A stretch of DNA of 36,316 nucleotides from Leptolyngbyaceae cyanobacterium C42_A2020_001. Lineage in GTDB: Bacteria; Cyanobacteriota; Cyanobacteriia; Leptolyngbyales; Leptolyngbyaceae. A model generated the notes under the pieces. The model saw nothing but the letters and a program-made list of their open reading frames with translations, had not been told where the DNA came from and did not search any database. The position numbers and the translations under genes are program-made. The stretch spans positions 1 through 36,316 of the forward strand of contig JACYLN010000097.1 of assembly GCA_015272515.1 (NCBI GenBank). Direction: 5' to 3'. Of this stretch, positions 1-7,850 are shown piece by piece (the stretch's first letter is position 1; every line of letters begins with the position of its first letter).

Positions 1-793
1 TTCCCTACCGACTAACATTCTCAGGGAAGGGCTGAAGGGTGTGCTGTATGCGATTAGCACGGATGAAACTAAGCGCATTTTGACAGGTGTTTATATTCAG
101 ATTGGGCAAAATGCCCTGAAATTCATTGCAACAGATGGTCATCGAGTGGCAATTGCAGAAATATCAACCGAGGGTATTGGTAGAAAACAGCGTAAGCGAT
201 CGGGAGCCGATGAACATACCCAGTTTCCGATTTCCGGCAAAGCGCTGAAGGAACTGACTCGTAACCTGGCTGATTCGGTTGACTCGATTCAACTGCTGTA
301 CGACGCGGAGGCAACCCGCGCTAGTTTTGCATGGCAAGACGTTATTTTGAGCTGCCAGTGCCTTGAAGGGCAATATCCAGACTGTGAGCAACTGTTGGCA
401 CGCTACAGTTTTGACCAAGAAGTGGTGCTGGAGAAATCAGGACTACTCAAAGCGTTGGAACGGTTATCGGTGTTGACTGACAAGAAAGAGAGAGGGATTC
501 AGTTTCGCTTTGATGGAACGACCCAACAAATTCACCTTTCGATCGAGCGAGAGTTTGGCAAGGGTGATGAAACAATCAGTGCTCATATCCCTACAGATAT
601 GACATTAGATATCCAATTCAACCTTAAATATCTGGGAGAAGCGGTTAAAGCGATTCCTAGTTCTGGGATCAAGATGCATTTGAAGCAACCGGACTATCCA
701 GCCATGTTGGTTCCTGCTAGGGATTTTAACAATCCAGAATTAGAGATGGAAATGCGTCACTTTCTCTTTCCCGTTTATAAGCAGCCGGAGTAA
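1..793 (+). CDS. dnaN: DNA polymerase III beta subunit (sliding clamp), 5'-truncated
   Basis: Processivity clamp that holds DNA polymerase on its template. The frame is open from base 2, so the gene begins outside the window; the GTG at 41 is internal, because the residues before it (LREGLKG) already read as the start of clamp domain 2. About 263 residues are present against a usual 365-390, covering domains 2 and 3. The hallmark FIATDGHRVA follows a typical ETKRILTGV segment, and a CLEGQYPDCEQLL stretch matches the conserved EGxFPxY region. The C-terminus ends in HFLFPVYKQPE rather than the usual MPMRL-type tail, so this may be a diverged second clamp. It is alone on the plus strand and followed by a hairpin. 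Confidence 0.85.
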   Translation, partial: SLPTNILREGLKGVLYAISTDETKRILTGVYIQIGQNALKFIATDGHRVAIAEISTEGIGRKQRKRSGADEHTQFPISGKALKELTRNLADSVDSIQLLYDAEATRASFAWQDVILSCQCLEGQYPDCEQLLARYSFDQEVVLEKSGLLKALERLSVLTDKKERGIQFRFDGTTQQIHLSIEREFGKGDETISAHIPTDMTLDIQFNLKYLGEAVKAIPSSGIKMHLKQPDYPAMLVPARDFNNPELEMEMRHFLFPVYKQPE

Positions 794-811
794 GCTGTTG
801 TATCGATTATG

Positions 812-839
812 CTCATTCTGGGGATCTTCTCAGAATGAG
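812..839 (+). terminator. hairpin after dnaN, possible terminator
   Basis: A perfect 9-bp stem (CTCATTCTG pairing with CAGAATGAG) with a 10-base loop lies 18 bases after the dnaN stop. The following bases are only moderately T-rich, so termination is plausible but unproven. Confidence 0.45.
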
Positions 840-876
840 TAACTTTCTTGGCTACTCAGAATATACCCTGCTTCAA

Positions 877-941
877 CCAACTAAGCCCAGCAGATGCTGA
901 TGACGGTCAAATTTACCAGATATGGCTTTTGGCTTAGTTGG
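877..941. repeat. 11-bp perfect inverted repeat with nested hairpin
   Basis: CCAACTAAGCC at 877-887 is exactly complementary to GGCTTAGTTGG at 931-941. The 43-base interior contains a smaller CAGCA/TGCTG hairpin at 888-899. It lies between convergent dnaN and the CAP gene and may be a bidirectional terminator or a remnant of a small element. Confidence 0.45.
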
Positions 942-962
942 ATTTGATTCGGTCATGAGTTT

Positions 963-1019
963 TTATGTCCTTAAGGTTCCGAAGTAAACGAGGTTATTGG
1001 GTTCTTTGGGCAGGGTTGA
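963..1019 (-). pseudogene. relic of the 3' end of a GNAT acetyltransferase gene
   Basis: Read on the minus strand this stretch gives PKEPNNLVYFGTLRT followed by a stop. The intact acetyltransferase at 6610-7107 ends PEEPDNLVYFETLRIDDP. Bases 981-1006 match 6637-6662 at 25 of 26 positions. Upstream the frame is closed by TGA at 1020-1022, so only about 18 codons survive. It is a fossil of a second copy or of a rearrangement. Confidence 0.7.
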
Positions 1020-1039
1020 TCACTACTTGAGTCGATCCT

Positions 1040-2836
1040 TCAATTTTTCTCTAGAAACCCTCCAGCGTAGGTGATAACACACATCGAACGAAGATATCCG
1101 TGCTGACCACAAGCTACACCCGTAACTTGAAAATCTGGATTAAAAAAGTTATCTCGATCTCCTGCTTTACGAAGACCATCATCAATAATAAGTGCTTCCA
1201 TAACTGCAACCCTTGCTGGAGAAACTGATCCTTCAGCTTTAGAAGAATCAAAATAAGAAATACTTTCACCCTCATTACAACCAACAGATCCATGCTTACG
1301 CAGTCTGTCCCAATAACCGTTACCACTGTTACCAGTATGTCCAAAATTTTTACCACTTTTTCCTTGATCATTTACGTGATCTCGACTAGCGTTAGACATA
1401 CCTACAGAGACACTAAGGGGAGGTAACGGCTGTTTTGAACGAACGAAAGCTATGGCTTCATCTACAGCACGAACTCTTTTATTAGGATCGAGCGTTTCAC
1501 CTCGAAGCCTTAACCAGTTCCTATAAAAATATTGCTTTTGTGCATCAAGATAATCGGCGTAAGCACTAGGATTAGTACGCATAATATTTATTTCCTTAAT
1601 AACACCTTTCTCCAAGGTTGAGAGATTAGTAGGAGGGCGACCTGATACTCCTAAAGCTTGTCGATGTTGTTTCAATTGTTCAGCTATGCTGTCAGAAATC
1701 GATTTTGGAGTTTCAGGAGATGACCAGTATGCGGCATTTAAAAATTTCAGCATTTCGCAAGAGTTAGCCTCTTTCCCAACGTTTATGGGTTCTACTTTTC
1801 CGCCTGGGTAAGAAAATTTCTGCCCCTCCTTAACTTGTGCTCCTTTTGGGTTCTCTTTTGACTTCACTAAAATGTCGCCTTCAAAGGCTTCGACACTTAC
1901 ATTTTCGACTACGACCTGATCCCATTTACACGTTGCTATCCACGGATACTTTGATCCAGGTGGCTCATCTCTTAAAGTACATCTGTATTTACGAACGTAA
2001 CTGTCATCTATATTTTCACTGACGCTGAAATTTGAATTCCATACGCATTCGCGTACATTTCCAGATGGAGTGTTCTTAGTTGTACACCGCCATCTACATG
2101 TTTGTATAGGTTTAGAAGAGTTTTCGGTGGTGCATCCAAAATCATAATTATCAGGTTGGAAATCGCGATAATAACTAGAATCGGGATAATCGTTAGATAT
2201 ATTACTAGAAGTTCGGATCACTGTTTGTCCTTTTGCAGGATTGATTATCAAATTATCCTCTTGCTTGTCAGAGTTCTGCTTATTGCCAAGCCCAATGATA
2301 CTGGCTACTTTCTCAACAGGTTTTGGTAGCTGTGAGATAATTTTGTTTGGGGAACGCTGTATATTAATCCCGTCTTTACCCGCACCACAGGCTCTGCTTC
2401 CGCCACCCTTTCCACTCCAAGCAATTATGAAATGTCCTTCAACTTGGCAAGGAAAAGTATAGATACCTTTATTGTAGGTTTTAACTATAAGTCCATCATA
2501 TTTTTGATCTTGTGTTACAAAACCAAAAGATGCCCAGTAATTTTCAGATGGAACAGCTAGAGAACCCCCAGTCCTCATCTCTACACCTTTTTTCACAGCA
2601 CTTGTGTCCCTGGCTCTTGCTACTTGGCGTATCCAAAAATCACTTCCACTACCGTTAAAATTAATAACGTGGGCTGCTGAGGGTATATCAGCCAGACTTT
2701 GAACATTCGCTAGGACTAGCAGTACTGCTACAAGGAATGTAGCAGTACTCAATTTCCAAAAATAAGAGAAACAAAATTGTTCAGCGCAATGCTTGCAAGA
2801 CAGTATAACAACCTTCAAAAGGTTAGTGGGTCTCAT
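1040..2836 (-). CDS. secreted or membrane-anchored CAP (SCP/PR-1) domain protein
   Basis: 598 residues. A hydrophobic segment at about 31-47 ending in QSLA-D looks like a signal peptide or N-terminal anchor. The C-terminal third is a CAP domain: EINIMRTNPSAYADYL, then SRDHVNDQG, NFGHTG, NEGESISYF and CVITYAGG give the usual His/Glu cavity residues. The middle carries a Cys-rich stretch (residues about 235-310) and a FecR-like segment (VEAFEGDILVKSKENPKG). The N-terminal module is unrecognised. Its start overlaps the end of the upstream STAND gene by 14 bases, suggesting translational coupling and a shared job. Bacterial CAP proteins are extracellular; their activities are mostly unknown. The first 30 residues are unusually long for a signal peptide, so the start is uncertain. 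Confidence 0.75.
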   Translation of the reverse strand: MRPTNLLKVVILSCKHCAEQFCFSYFWKLSTATFLVAVLLVLANVQSLADIPSAAHVINFNGSGSDFWIRQVARARDTSAVKKGVEMRTGGSLAVPSENYWASFGFVTQDQKYDGLIVKTYNKGIYTFPCQVEGHFIIAWSGKGGGSRACGAGKDGINIQRSPNKIISQLPKPVEKVASIIGLGNKQNSDKQEDNLIINPAKGQTVIRTSSNISNDYPDSSYYRDFQPDNYDFGCTTENSSKPIQTCRWRCTTKNTPSGNVRECVWNSNFSVSENIDDSYVRKYRCTLRDEPPGSKYPWIATCKWDQVVVENVSVEAFEGDILVKSKENPKGAQVKEGQKFSYPGGKVEPINVGKEANSCEMLKFLNAAYWSSPETPKSISDSIAEQLKQHRQALGVSGRPPTNLSTLEKGVIKEINIMRTNPSAYADYLDAQKQYFYRNWLRLRGETLDPNKRVRAVDEAIAFVRSKQPLPPLSVSVGMSNASRDHVNDQGKSGKNFGHTGNSGNGYWDRLRKHGSVGCNEGESISYFDSSKAEGSVSPARVAVMEALIIDDGLRKAGDRDNFFNPDFQVTGVACGQHGYLRSMCVITYAGGFLEKN

Positions 2837-4046
2837 TAGTTACCTCCTCAATCTTGCAGTTTTTAAGCCGACCAATAGCATCATCAATAGGACGTGGAAA
2901 TATTTGGTCTGTAAGCGTCATGTGTGAAAGCTCTCTACAGTTTTGCGCTATATAGTACTTTTCTCCTGATTTATCTTTATTGTGTTGGTCGTAAAAGCCA
3001 CAACGCCAACCGGTAGCACGACGCCACAACAACTCAATTTCTTGCAGTGTTTTACAAGGTAGGTAAATTTTCTCGGTCGAATCTAGAAATCCATTCTTGT
3101 TTAAGTCTGCTTCTAAACCAGGTTTTCGCATGAGAATTCTATATGTAGTCTTTAAAGCACCATCCGTGTACTGATCCTCGAAATCAGTCACCTTGACATT
3201 TTTTCTTAAGGAACCAAATTGATGATTATCTAATTGCTTTTGTAACTGTGAAAAATATTTATCTCTAATAATCTTTGACAGAAAATTTTCGGCATTATCT
3301 TGAATTTCAAGAACTTGTTTTATATCCTTTTCTTGAAACTTTTCTGTTTCTTTTAATGCAGCATTTACAAAGTTTTGAGTTGCTGTAATAACAGCTTTAT
3401 AAGATTCAATTCCTTCGTCAATATGATTGCTGTAAACTTGTCGATTTGCTATCTCTAGTGCTTTAGGTAAAATAGGTAGCAGTTCTGGCTTTGCTGAACC
3501 TCCAATAAGAACAGACATGAGTTTATCTTGGAACTGACGCTCTGAAAATTGCTGTAGAGCAAATATTGATAAAGTGGCAAAGATAATTCCCAAGGTGGTT
3601 AATCCGTATTGATTAAGTCTTTCCCTCTGCTTACTTTTCTGAATAAACCTTTTTTCTGGAAGGGTGATGGCACTAGATCTTTTCTCTAGCCAGCCCTTAG
3701 CTTCTACTAAGAGATTTCCTCTTAACAAGACTTCTCTATCTCGGTTGCTTTTTTCCCAAGTGCTGATCGAAGCTCTTAGAGACTCTTGCCAGGTACGGAA
3801 ATGACGATCAGCAGATACCCAAGCCTGAAGATCTTTCCATTCTCGGATCAATGCTTCATGAACGACCTCAACTGTATTTTCATTTGTTACCTTGTTCCAC
3901 CCTGTTACAACCAGCCTTGCTTTGTAGCTGGCTAAATAAGTAACCAAATCCCAATTTTTATCTCCTACTTCCGCTTGGGTTGCTAATCTGCGGGTATCTT
4001 CTGTGCCTTCCCCTGGGCGCACCAACTGGACAAAGATATGTTGCGC
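2823..4046 (-). CDS. nSTAND NTPase, C-terminal part downstream of an in-frame amber codon
   Basis: Continues the nSTAND gene in the same frame after a TAG at 4047-4049. The codons after the stop read AQHIFVQLVRPGEGTED, the normal continuation of the family's sensor region; an independent start (TTG at 4025) would fall inside it. Counting from that TTG, it holds the family stretch VVHEALIREW (about 54-63), a transmembrane helix at about 140-158, a long helical region, and a canonical EF-hand loop at 307-318 (D, N, N, G, D and E in the right places) followed by a Cys-containing tail. The transmembrane helix and calcium loop suggest a membrane-tethered sensor part. It overlaps the start of the CAP gene. 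If TAG is not read through, the product is a non-functional fragment. Confidence 0.6.
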   Translation of the reverse strand, partial: AQHIFVQLVRPGEGTEDTRRLATQAEVGDKNWDLVTYLASYKARLVVTGWNKVTNENTVEVVHEALIREWKDLQAWVSADRHFRTWQESLRASISTWEKSNRDREVLLRGNLLVEAKGWLEKRSSAITLPEKRFIQKSKQRERLNQYGLTTLGIIFATLSIFALQQFSERQFQDKLMSVLIGGSAKPELLPILPKALEIANRQVYSNHIDEGIESYKAVITATQNFVNAALKETEKFQEKDIKQVLEIQDNAENFLSKIIRDKYFSQLQKQLDNHQFGSLRKNVKVTDFEDQYTDGALKTTYRILMRKPGLEADLNKNGFLDSTEKIYLPCKTLQEIELLWRRATGWRCGFYDQHNKDKSGEKYYIAQNCRELSHMTLTDQIFPRPIDDAIGRLKNCKIEEVTNETH

Positions 4047-4970
4047 CTACTTCTGTTGTGTCTCACTGAGTTGACTGTAGATTTCTTCTGCATGATTCGC
4101 TAGGGCTTGTTTGACACCACCAATTTCGTCATAAGTACTATGAGTTAGCTTTCTATTCTGTTTCTTTTTCCATAAGCGAGTTAAGGCAAACTCCAGTAAA
4201 GGTAAGTTCCCAGGTTCTCTACCTACATCGTCTAAAATTCTCTGAATTAGTTTTGCCTCTAGTGACACACTCAACCTTTCAAGAGGCTTTTCTATAACAA
4301 ATTGTAGTTCTTCTCGATTCATTGAACTAAGAAGTTGTGGTGTAAACTGCTGTAATGCATCCCGTAGCCGACGATTAGAAAGAACGTAACCGTAAAAATC
4401 TGCTCGTAAGGTCAGTACAAGCGTCAAGTTATCTTGGTTAATAGCATCTAGTAATATGCCAATGAACTGATATTGCTCCTCATCTGAACAAAGAGTATAG
4501 ATTTCCTCAAATTGGTCAACTACTAGCAGCATCCGTTTTCCGAAGTTGCGTTCTAGAATATTTGATGTAACCTGTAGCAGAGTTAACTTTCCTTGCATCA
4601 AGTCTGTCCCTAGTTCCGCCGATCGCTTGATCTGTTGAATTTCGTCTAACCCAGGCTTAAGCAGTCGAACTAGAGCAGAGGCAAGTCCATAAAACGGTTG
4701 ATTTTGAGGGCGGAAGCTATCAATTAGCCAATTTCCCTCTGCTCGTAGCTGAGGAATCAATCCAGCAAAGACGACGGAAGATTTGCCACTACCAGATGGA
4801 CCAATTACAGCTACCAATGGTTGTGTTTGAACTGCTTTAACCAGCCCAGTTTTGGATTGTTCATCACCAAAAAGGAATCGATCTCGCCCAAAGAAGAGGT
4901 CTGCATCCTGTTCAAGGAAAGGTAACAACCCCCGATACGGACAATCTACATCGGGGTCAACTACTTTTTT
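4047..4970 (-). CDS. nSTAND-family NTPase, nucleotide-binding part, lacking its own start
   Basis: STAND ATPases are signal-integrating NTPases often found in bacterial conflict systems. The frame reads DCPYRGLLPFLEQDADLFFG at its beginning, the family's conserved entry motif, then Walker A GPSGSGKSS and Walker B RMLLVVDQFEE about 95 residues later. No ATG, GTG or TTG exists between the upstream in-frame stop (4971-4973) and the conserved CPYRG; the only candidate, TTG at 4928, lies after it. The frame is joined to the upstream coiled-coil gene by an A7 tract in the -1 frame, so the natural product is probably a fusion. It ends at an amber codon after SETQQK, where relatives continue. Confidence 0.65.
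   Translation of the reverse strand, partial: KKVVDPDVDCPYRGLLPFLEQDADLFFGRDRFLFGDEQSKTGLVKAVQTQPLVAVIGPSGSGKSSVVFAGLIPQLRAEGNWLIDSFRPQNQPFYGLASALVRLLKPGLDEIQQIKRSAELGTDLMQGKLTLLQVTSNILERNFGKRMLLVVDQFEEIYTLCSDEEQYQFIGILLDAINQDNLTLVLTLRADFYGYVLSNRRLRDALQQFTPQLLSSMNREELQFVIEKPLERLSVSLEAKLIQRILDDVGREPGNLPLLEFALTRLWKKKQNRKLTHSTYDEIGGVKQALANHAEEIYSQLSETQQK
4930..4970 (-). promoter_or_regulatory. candidate -1 ribosomal frameshift site
   Basis: On the minus strand the coiled-coil gene ends GAA AAA AAG TAG. A AAA AAG (4970-4964) is the classic bacterial slippery heptamer in the correct phase. A 7-base spacer (4963-4957) follows, then a hairpin: CCCCGAT at 4956-4950 pairs perfectly with ATCGGGG at 4936-4930 around a 13-base loop. 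A -1 slip would bypass the TAG and enter the nSTAND frame exactly before its conserved entry motif. No strong upstream Shine-Dalgarno-like stimulator is seen. A plain frameshift mutation or a homopolymer sequencing error would look similar except for the hairpin. Confidence 0.5.
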
Positions 4971-5458
4971 TCAACTTTCTTAAGAAGTCGGCTAAAGGTC
5001 GGAAACATACGCCGCAGGACACCTTCCGTTTCAAGCTCCACTTCGTAGGAAATGAAAGGTGGTAACAGTGGAAGTGCTGTTTTTAGCTTGGCACTAGAAG
5101 ATTTTCCTGGCTCGTTCAACTTATTTCGGATTTCAGTCAGTAGTTGAATCACCTGATCAGGATATTGATTGGCATTATTTTGCTCAATTATCTCAACCGT
5201 TTGAATAACTTCAGTAATTGCACTACTAGCATCAACTTCATCGATTAAAAGCGAATCTACTTCTTGAGCTAAAAGTTGCCAGTATTCTACTTCATTTTGC
5301 TGAATTTGTGGTCTGATTTCCTCTCGAATTCGTTGCTCAATAGAAATTTTTGCTTCTGCATCATAAGCCATGATACGACTTCGTTCCATGGCTCCTAGTT
5401 TCTGGTACAGCAACTCCAAATTCTTTTCCAGATCTGCGAGTCTCGTACTTAAAAGCAT
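4961..5458 (-). CDS. coiled-coil protein, probable N-terminal module of the nSTAND protein
   Basis: 165 residues, strongly helical. The first 60 residues (DLEKNLELLYQKLGAMER and a following charged stretch) look like a coiled coil; YWQLLAQEVD is a conserved-looking core. No catalytic motif is visible. ATG at 5458 is preceded by AGGAG about 10 bases upstream. It ends on TAG within the candidate frameshift site, so it may exist both as a short protein and as the front of a fused NTPase. Small helical modules of this sort commonly head cyanobacterial STAND proteins; I infer an interaction or adaptor role and do not recognise a named family. Confidence 0.6.
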   Translation of the reverse strand: MLLSTRLADLEKNLELLYQKLGAMERSRIMAYDAEAKISIEQRIREEIRPQIQQNEVEYWQLLAQEVDSLLIDEVDASSAITEVIQTVEIIEQNNANQYPDQVIQLLTEIRNKLNEPGKSSSAKLKTALPLLPPFISYEVELETEGVLRRMFPTFSRLLKKVEKK

Positions 5459-5474
5459 TCTTGTGAAGCTCCTA

Positions 5475-5944
5475 TGACAGCGATTTGTGTTATACTCTCC
5501 AAATGTCGGATTTTCGTAACATCAGCCTTTCTCATTAGTTTTTGTAGCTTAAACTACATTTCTGAGAAAACTAGCTCAAATATGTACGGCTTCCCAACAA
5601 GAAGATTTTAAGGTATTTTCGTGGCTATGGAATAAGCGTCATAGCTTGTAACCTGAATGCCTAGATGTTTAGGTCGAGATAGCGTCCTCTCAATGCTTTT
5701 TAGATTGGTGTGGCTTGATCGGCTTTATAGTCAGTGTGATCACTAATCGCTTAGGTTGGGTTGACCAAGGAAAACCAACAACCTTTTGTTCAGTTACTTC
5801 TGCTACTTAAGCGAGCACAAGCTAGCCCGTACGTGCATTATGCACTGAGTGAACAGGTAATCTTTAAGTTTGTTTCACTGGAATCTGTCGCTAGAAACAC
5901 TCGTTGTTAGGCTTATCCTAAATAATTCTCTTAAACTGAGAACG
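5475..5944. other. intergenic region, about 470 bases
   Basis: No convincing gene. A TATAAC sequence on the minus strand (5494-5489) could be the -10 element for the coiled-coil/STAND/CAP cluster, without a clear -35. A 13-base palindrome lies at 5833-5845 (GTGCAT, one base, ATGCAC). Nothing else recognisable. Confidence 0.4.
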
Positions 5945-6613
5945 TTATAACAAAGTTATGTCTAGAGAGATCACCTGATCGGGTGCCAAAACGCCTCCGA
6001 CTGTGATGACTTCCAATTTTTCTGTTTCTTGAGGATGCTGAGTCTTGACTTTGGCGATCGCCGCTTCGATTCCTGTTTCCTGAACGATGTAAATCTGTGT
6101 TTCACCTCGCAGTACCCATATAGGTTTAGACCATGTGTGTCGAGGTTGGAGTACTGCTTTGTGAATAATCTGATGGCTCAACTGAATCAGTTGTTCTAAA
6201 GTATCTTCAGAGCAAAAATCAGCAATCTGGGATTGAAATAGTTCTCTGAGTTCTGCTGTTGGAATATGCTTTGTGACATTTGTTGAATCCAACAATGGTG
6301 CAGGACTCGAAGAACTATCTAGGGATTGCACAACTAAAGATTCAAGCTGACGTTGAATCTGGGTTGTAATGGAATCAAAGTCCGGCTCCATCAGAATGTG
6401 CCCTAAGTGCTCTCGCAACAGGCTCTTCAATTGCTCATCGTCAAGAGCAACCCCGCGAGTACTGAAATGCTCTGAAAGCCCCTTTCCTAAATCCCGTCCA
6501 CAACCTACTTCGCCATTAGCAGCGTCCTCGGCTTCAACCAGTTCCATCAGACGCTGATGACGAGCCGCTTTGTCATAGGTAACTTTTGACTGGGCAGGGA
6601 TCGATTGAGTCAT
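5945..6613 (-). CDS. conserved-looking hypothetical protein paired with a GNAT protein
   Basis: 222 residues, soluble and acidic, no signal peptide or membrane segment. The N-terminal half is helical (MELVEAEDAANGEVGCGRD, then LKSLLREHLGHIL). The C-terminal half looks alpha/beta (KPIWVLRGETQIYIVQETG, then KLEVITVGGVLAPDQVISL). I do not recognise the family. Its ATG overlaps the stop of the upstream acetyltransferase by 4 bases (ATGA), so the two are translated as a unit and probably act together. A substrate or regulator of the acetyltransferase is possible, but nothing in the sequence proves it. Confidence 0.6.
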   Translation of the reverse strand: MTQSIPAQSKVTYDKAARHQRLMELVEAEDAANGEVGCGRDLGKGLSEHFSTRGVALDDEQLKSLLREHLGHILMEPDFDSITTQIQRQLESLVVQSLDSSSSPAPLLDSTNVTKHIPTAELRELFQSQIADFCSEDTLEQLIQLSHQIIHKAVLQPRHTWSKPIWVLRGETQIYIVQETGIEAAIAKVKTQHPQETEKLEVITVGGVLAPDQVISLDITLL

Positions 6614-7107
6614 GGGTCGTCTATCCTCAGCGTCTCGAAGTAAACGAGGTTATCGGGTTCTTCAGGATCAGGACCGCAATTGAGCAGCCCAATTCTCAGC
6701 TTTCTATAGAATCCTAGCGCACCTGGAAGAGCATGTAACCCGATTCTCCCTTGATAACCCAGTTCGTGGCTGCGGGCGATCGCAAAATCCACCAGGTTGC
6801 CCCCAACACCTTTGTAAGTTGGAGGGTTCGTGATGACAGGTCGATTCCAGGGGGCGGTTGCCAAAGCACTAATGTATACCAACCGTCGTCGCAACTGAGA
6901 TTCAATCTGGCAACGTTTCTTCAAGACATCGAGCATCATCAGTCCCTGAGTGATCCCCTCGCACTCGATCGCGTACAGCTCATCCCCTGGGAGCAACTTC
7001 GATCGGCGGCTCTTGCCTACCCAGTTCCAATACTCATCGTCTTGACCGCTTCCTTCCAAGATCGGCTCCCAAAGCGTTTTGGCATCCTCAAGGTGCTTAT
7101 CAGTCAC
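6610..7107 (-). CDS. GNAT-family N-acetyltransferase
   Basis: 165 residues, the usual size of a single GNAT domain. YKGVGGNLVDFAIARSHELG matches the acetyl-CoA pyrophosphate-binding motif A (a G-x-G loop followed by a helix), and IGLHALPGALGFYRK is the motif B region. YISALATAPWNRP upstream is the beta-4 strand region. The substrate is unknown. The promoter region faces lexA and contains a LexA box about 68 bases upstream of this start, so damage induction is possible. It is co-translated with the 222-residue protein downstream. A relic of the same gene's 3' end lies near position 980. Confidence 0.65.
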   Translation of the reverse strand: MTDKHLEDAKTLWEPILEGSGQDDEYWNWVGKSRRSKLLPGDELYAIECEGITQGLMMLDVLKKRCQIESQLRRRLVYISALATAPWNRPVITNPPTYKGVGGNLVDFAIARSHELGYQGRIGLHALPGALGFYRKLRIGLLNCGPDPEEPDNLVYFETLRIDDP

Positions 7108-7174
7108 CTCTGTCAGGATGGCATCGACGACCTGTTGGTCTTAGCCTATTTTTATACCGACTTGCCTAAAATTT

Positions 7175-7188
7175 AGAACAATTGTACT
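7175..7188. promoter_or_regulatory. LexA box in the lexA/GNAT divergent promoter
   Basis: Read on the minus strand the site is AGTACAATTGTTCT. This fits the cyanobacterial LexA consensus RGTAC-NNN-D-GTWC-B at every position. It lies 28 bases before lexA and 67 bases before the GNAT gene. Autoregulation of lexA is expected; control of the GNAT pair is inference. Confidence 0.7.
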
Positions 7189-7216
7189 ATTAAATCAACA
7201 TAGCAACTCTTATCAA

Positions 7217-7822
7217 ATGCAGCGTTCGTCCCCGCATCTAAAACTTCTTGCATATCTGGAAGATTACATTCAACTTCACGGCTACTCTCCGGTGATTGAT
7301 GAAATGATGGCGGCAATGGGGAAGCCGCGCGGTGCAATCCAAAACAGTCTCAAATATTTGGAACGAGAGGGCTATATTGAACGGCGCTATGGAAAAGCCC
7401 GTGCTATCCGAATTCTTAAATCAAACCGAGGTGGTATTCCAATTTGGGGGACGATCGCCGCAGGCTATCTCAGCGAAGTATTCACCGATAGCCAGGATGT
7501 GCTGTCAATTTCCAGTCCGAAGCTAAAACCTGGGGATTTTGCACTCCAAGTGGCTGGAGACAGTATGATTGGCGATCACATTCCGGATGGTTCATTTGTG
7601 ATTATGCGTCCTGTCTCTGATCTTGCTGCATTAAAGGATGGAGGGATTGTGGCAGCGTGGGTAGAAGGTAGAGGTACAACGTTGAAGCACTTTTATCGTG
7701 AAGGCAAGCACATTTCATTGATCGCATCTAATCCTAACTATCCACCCATCACAGTTGATGCAGAAGAATGTCGAGTAGAGGTGCAAGGTGCTTTGTTATG
7801 GGTTTTGCGGGAGTATGGATAA
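7217..7822 (+). CDS. lexA: LexA repressor
   Basis: 201 residues, full length. An N-terminal winged helix (residues about 5-65; PVIDEMMAAMGKPRGAIQNS is the recognition region) is followed by an S24 peptidase domain. The self-cleavage pair Ala82-Gly83 (TIAAGYL), the nucleophile Ser116 (AGDSM) and the general base Lys157 (GTTLKHFY) are all present. It should therefore be capable of RecA-stimulated autocleavage, unlike some cyanobacterial LexA proteins that have lost these residues. The DNA-binding half is diverged from enterobacterial LexA. Start ATG is chosen because the LexA box sits just upstream. In cyanobacteria LexA can control carbon or redox genes as well as DNA repair. Confidence 0.88.
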   Translation: MQRSSPHLKLLAYLEDYIQLHGYSPVIDEMMAAMGKPRGAIQNSLKYLEREGYIERRYGKARAIRILKSNRGGIPIWGTIAAGYLSEVFTDSQDVLSISSPKLKPGDFALQVAGDSMIGDHIPDGSFVIMRPVSDLAALKDGGIVAAWVEGRGTTLKHFYREGKHISLIASNPNYPPITVDAEECRVEVQGALLWVLREYG

Positions 7823-7850
7823 ATTTGTTGACTAAATTTGTCTACGGGTT

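Noticed and set aside
6751-7176. 141-codon rightward frame opposite the GNAT gene
   Set aside because: It is antisense to a recognisable GNAT domain and has no family features of its own.
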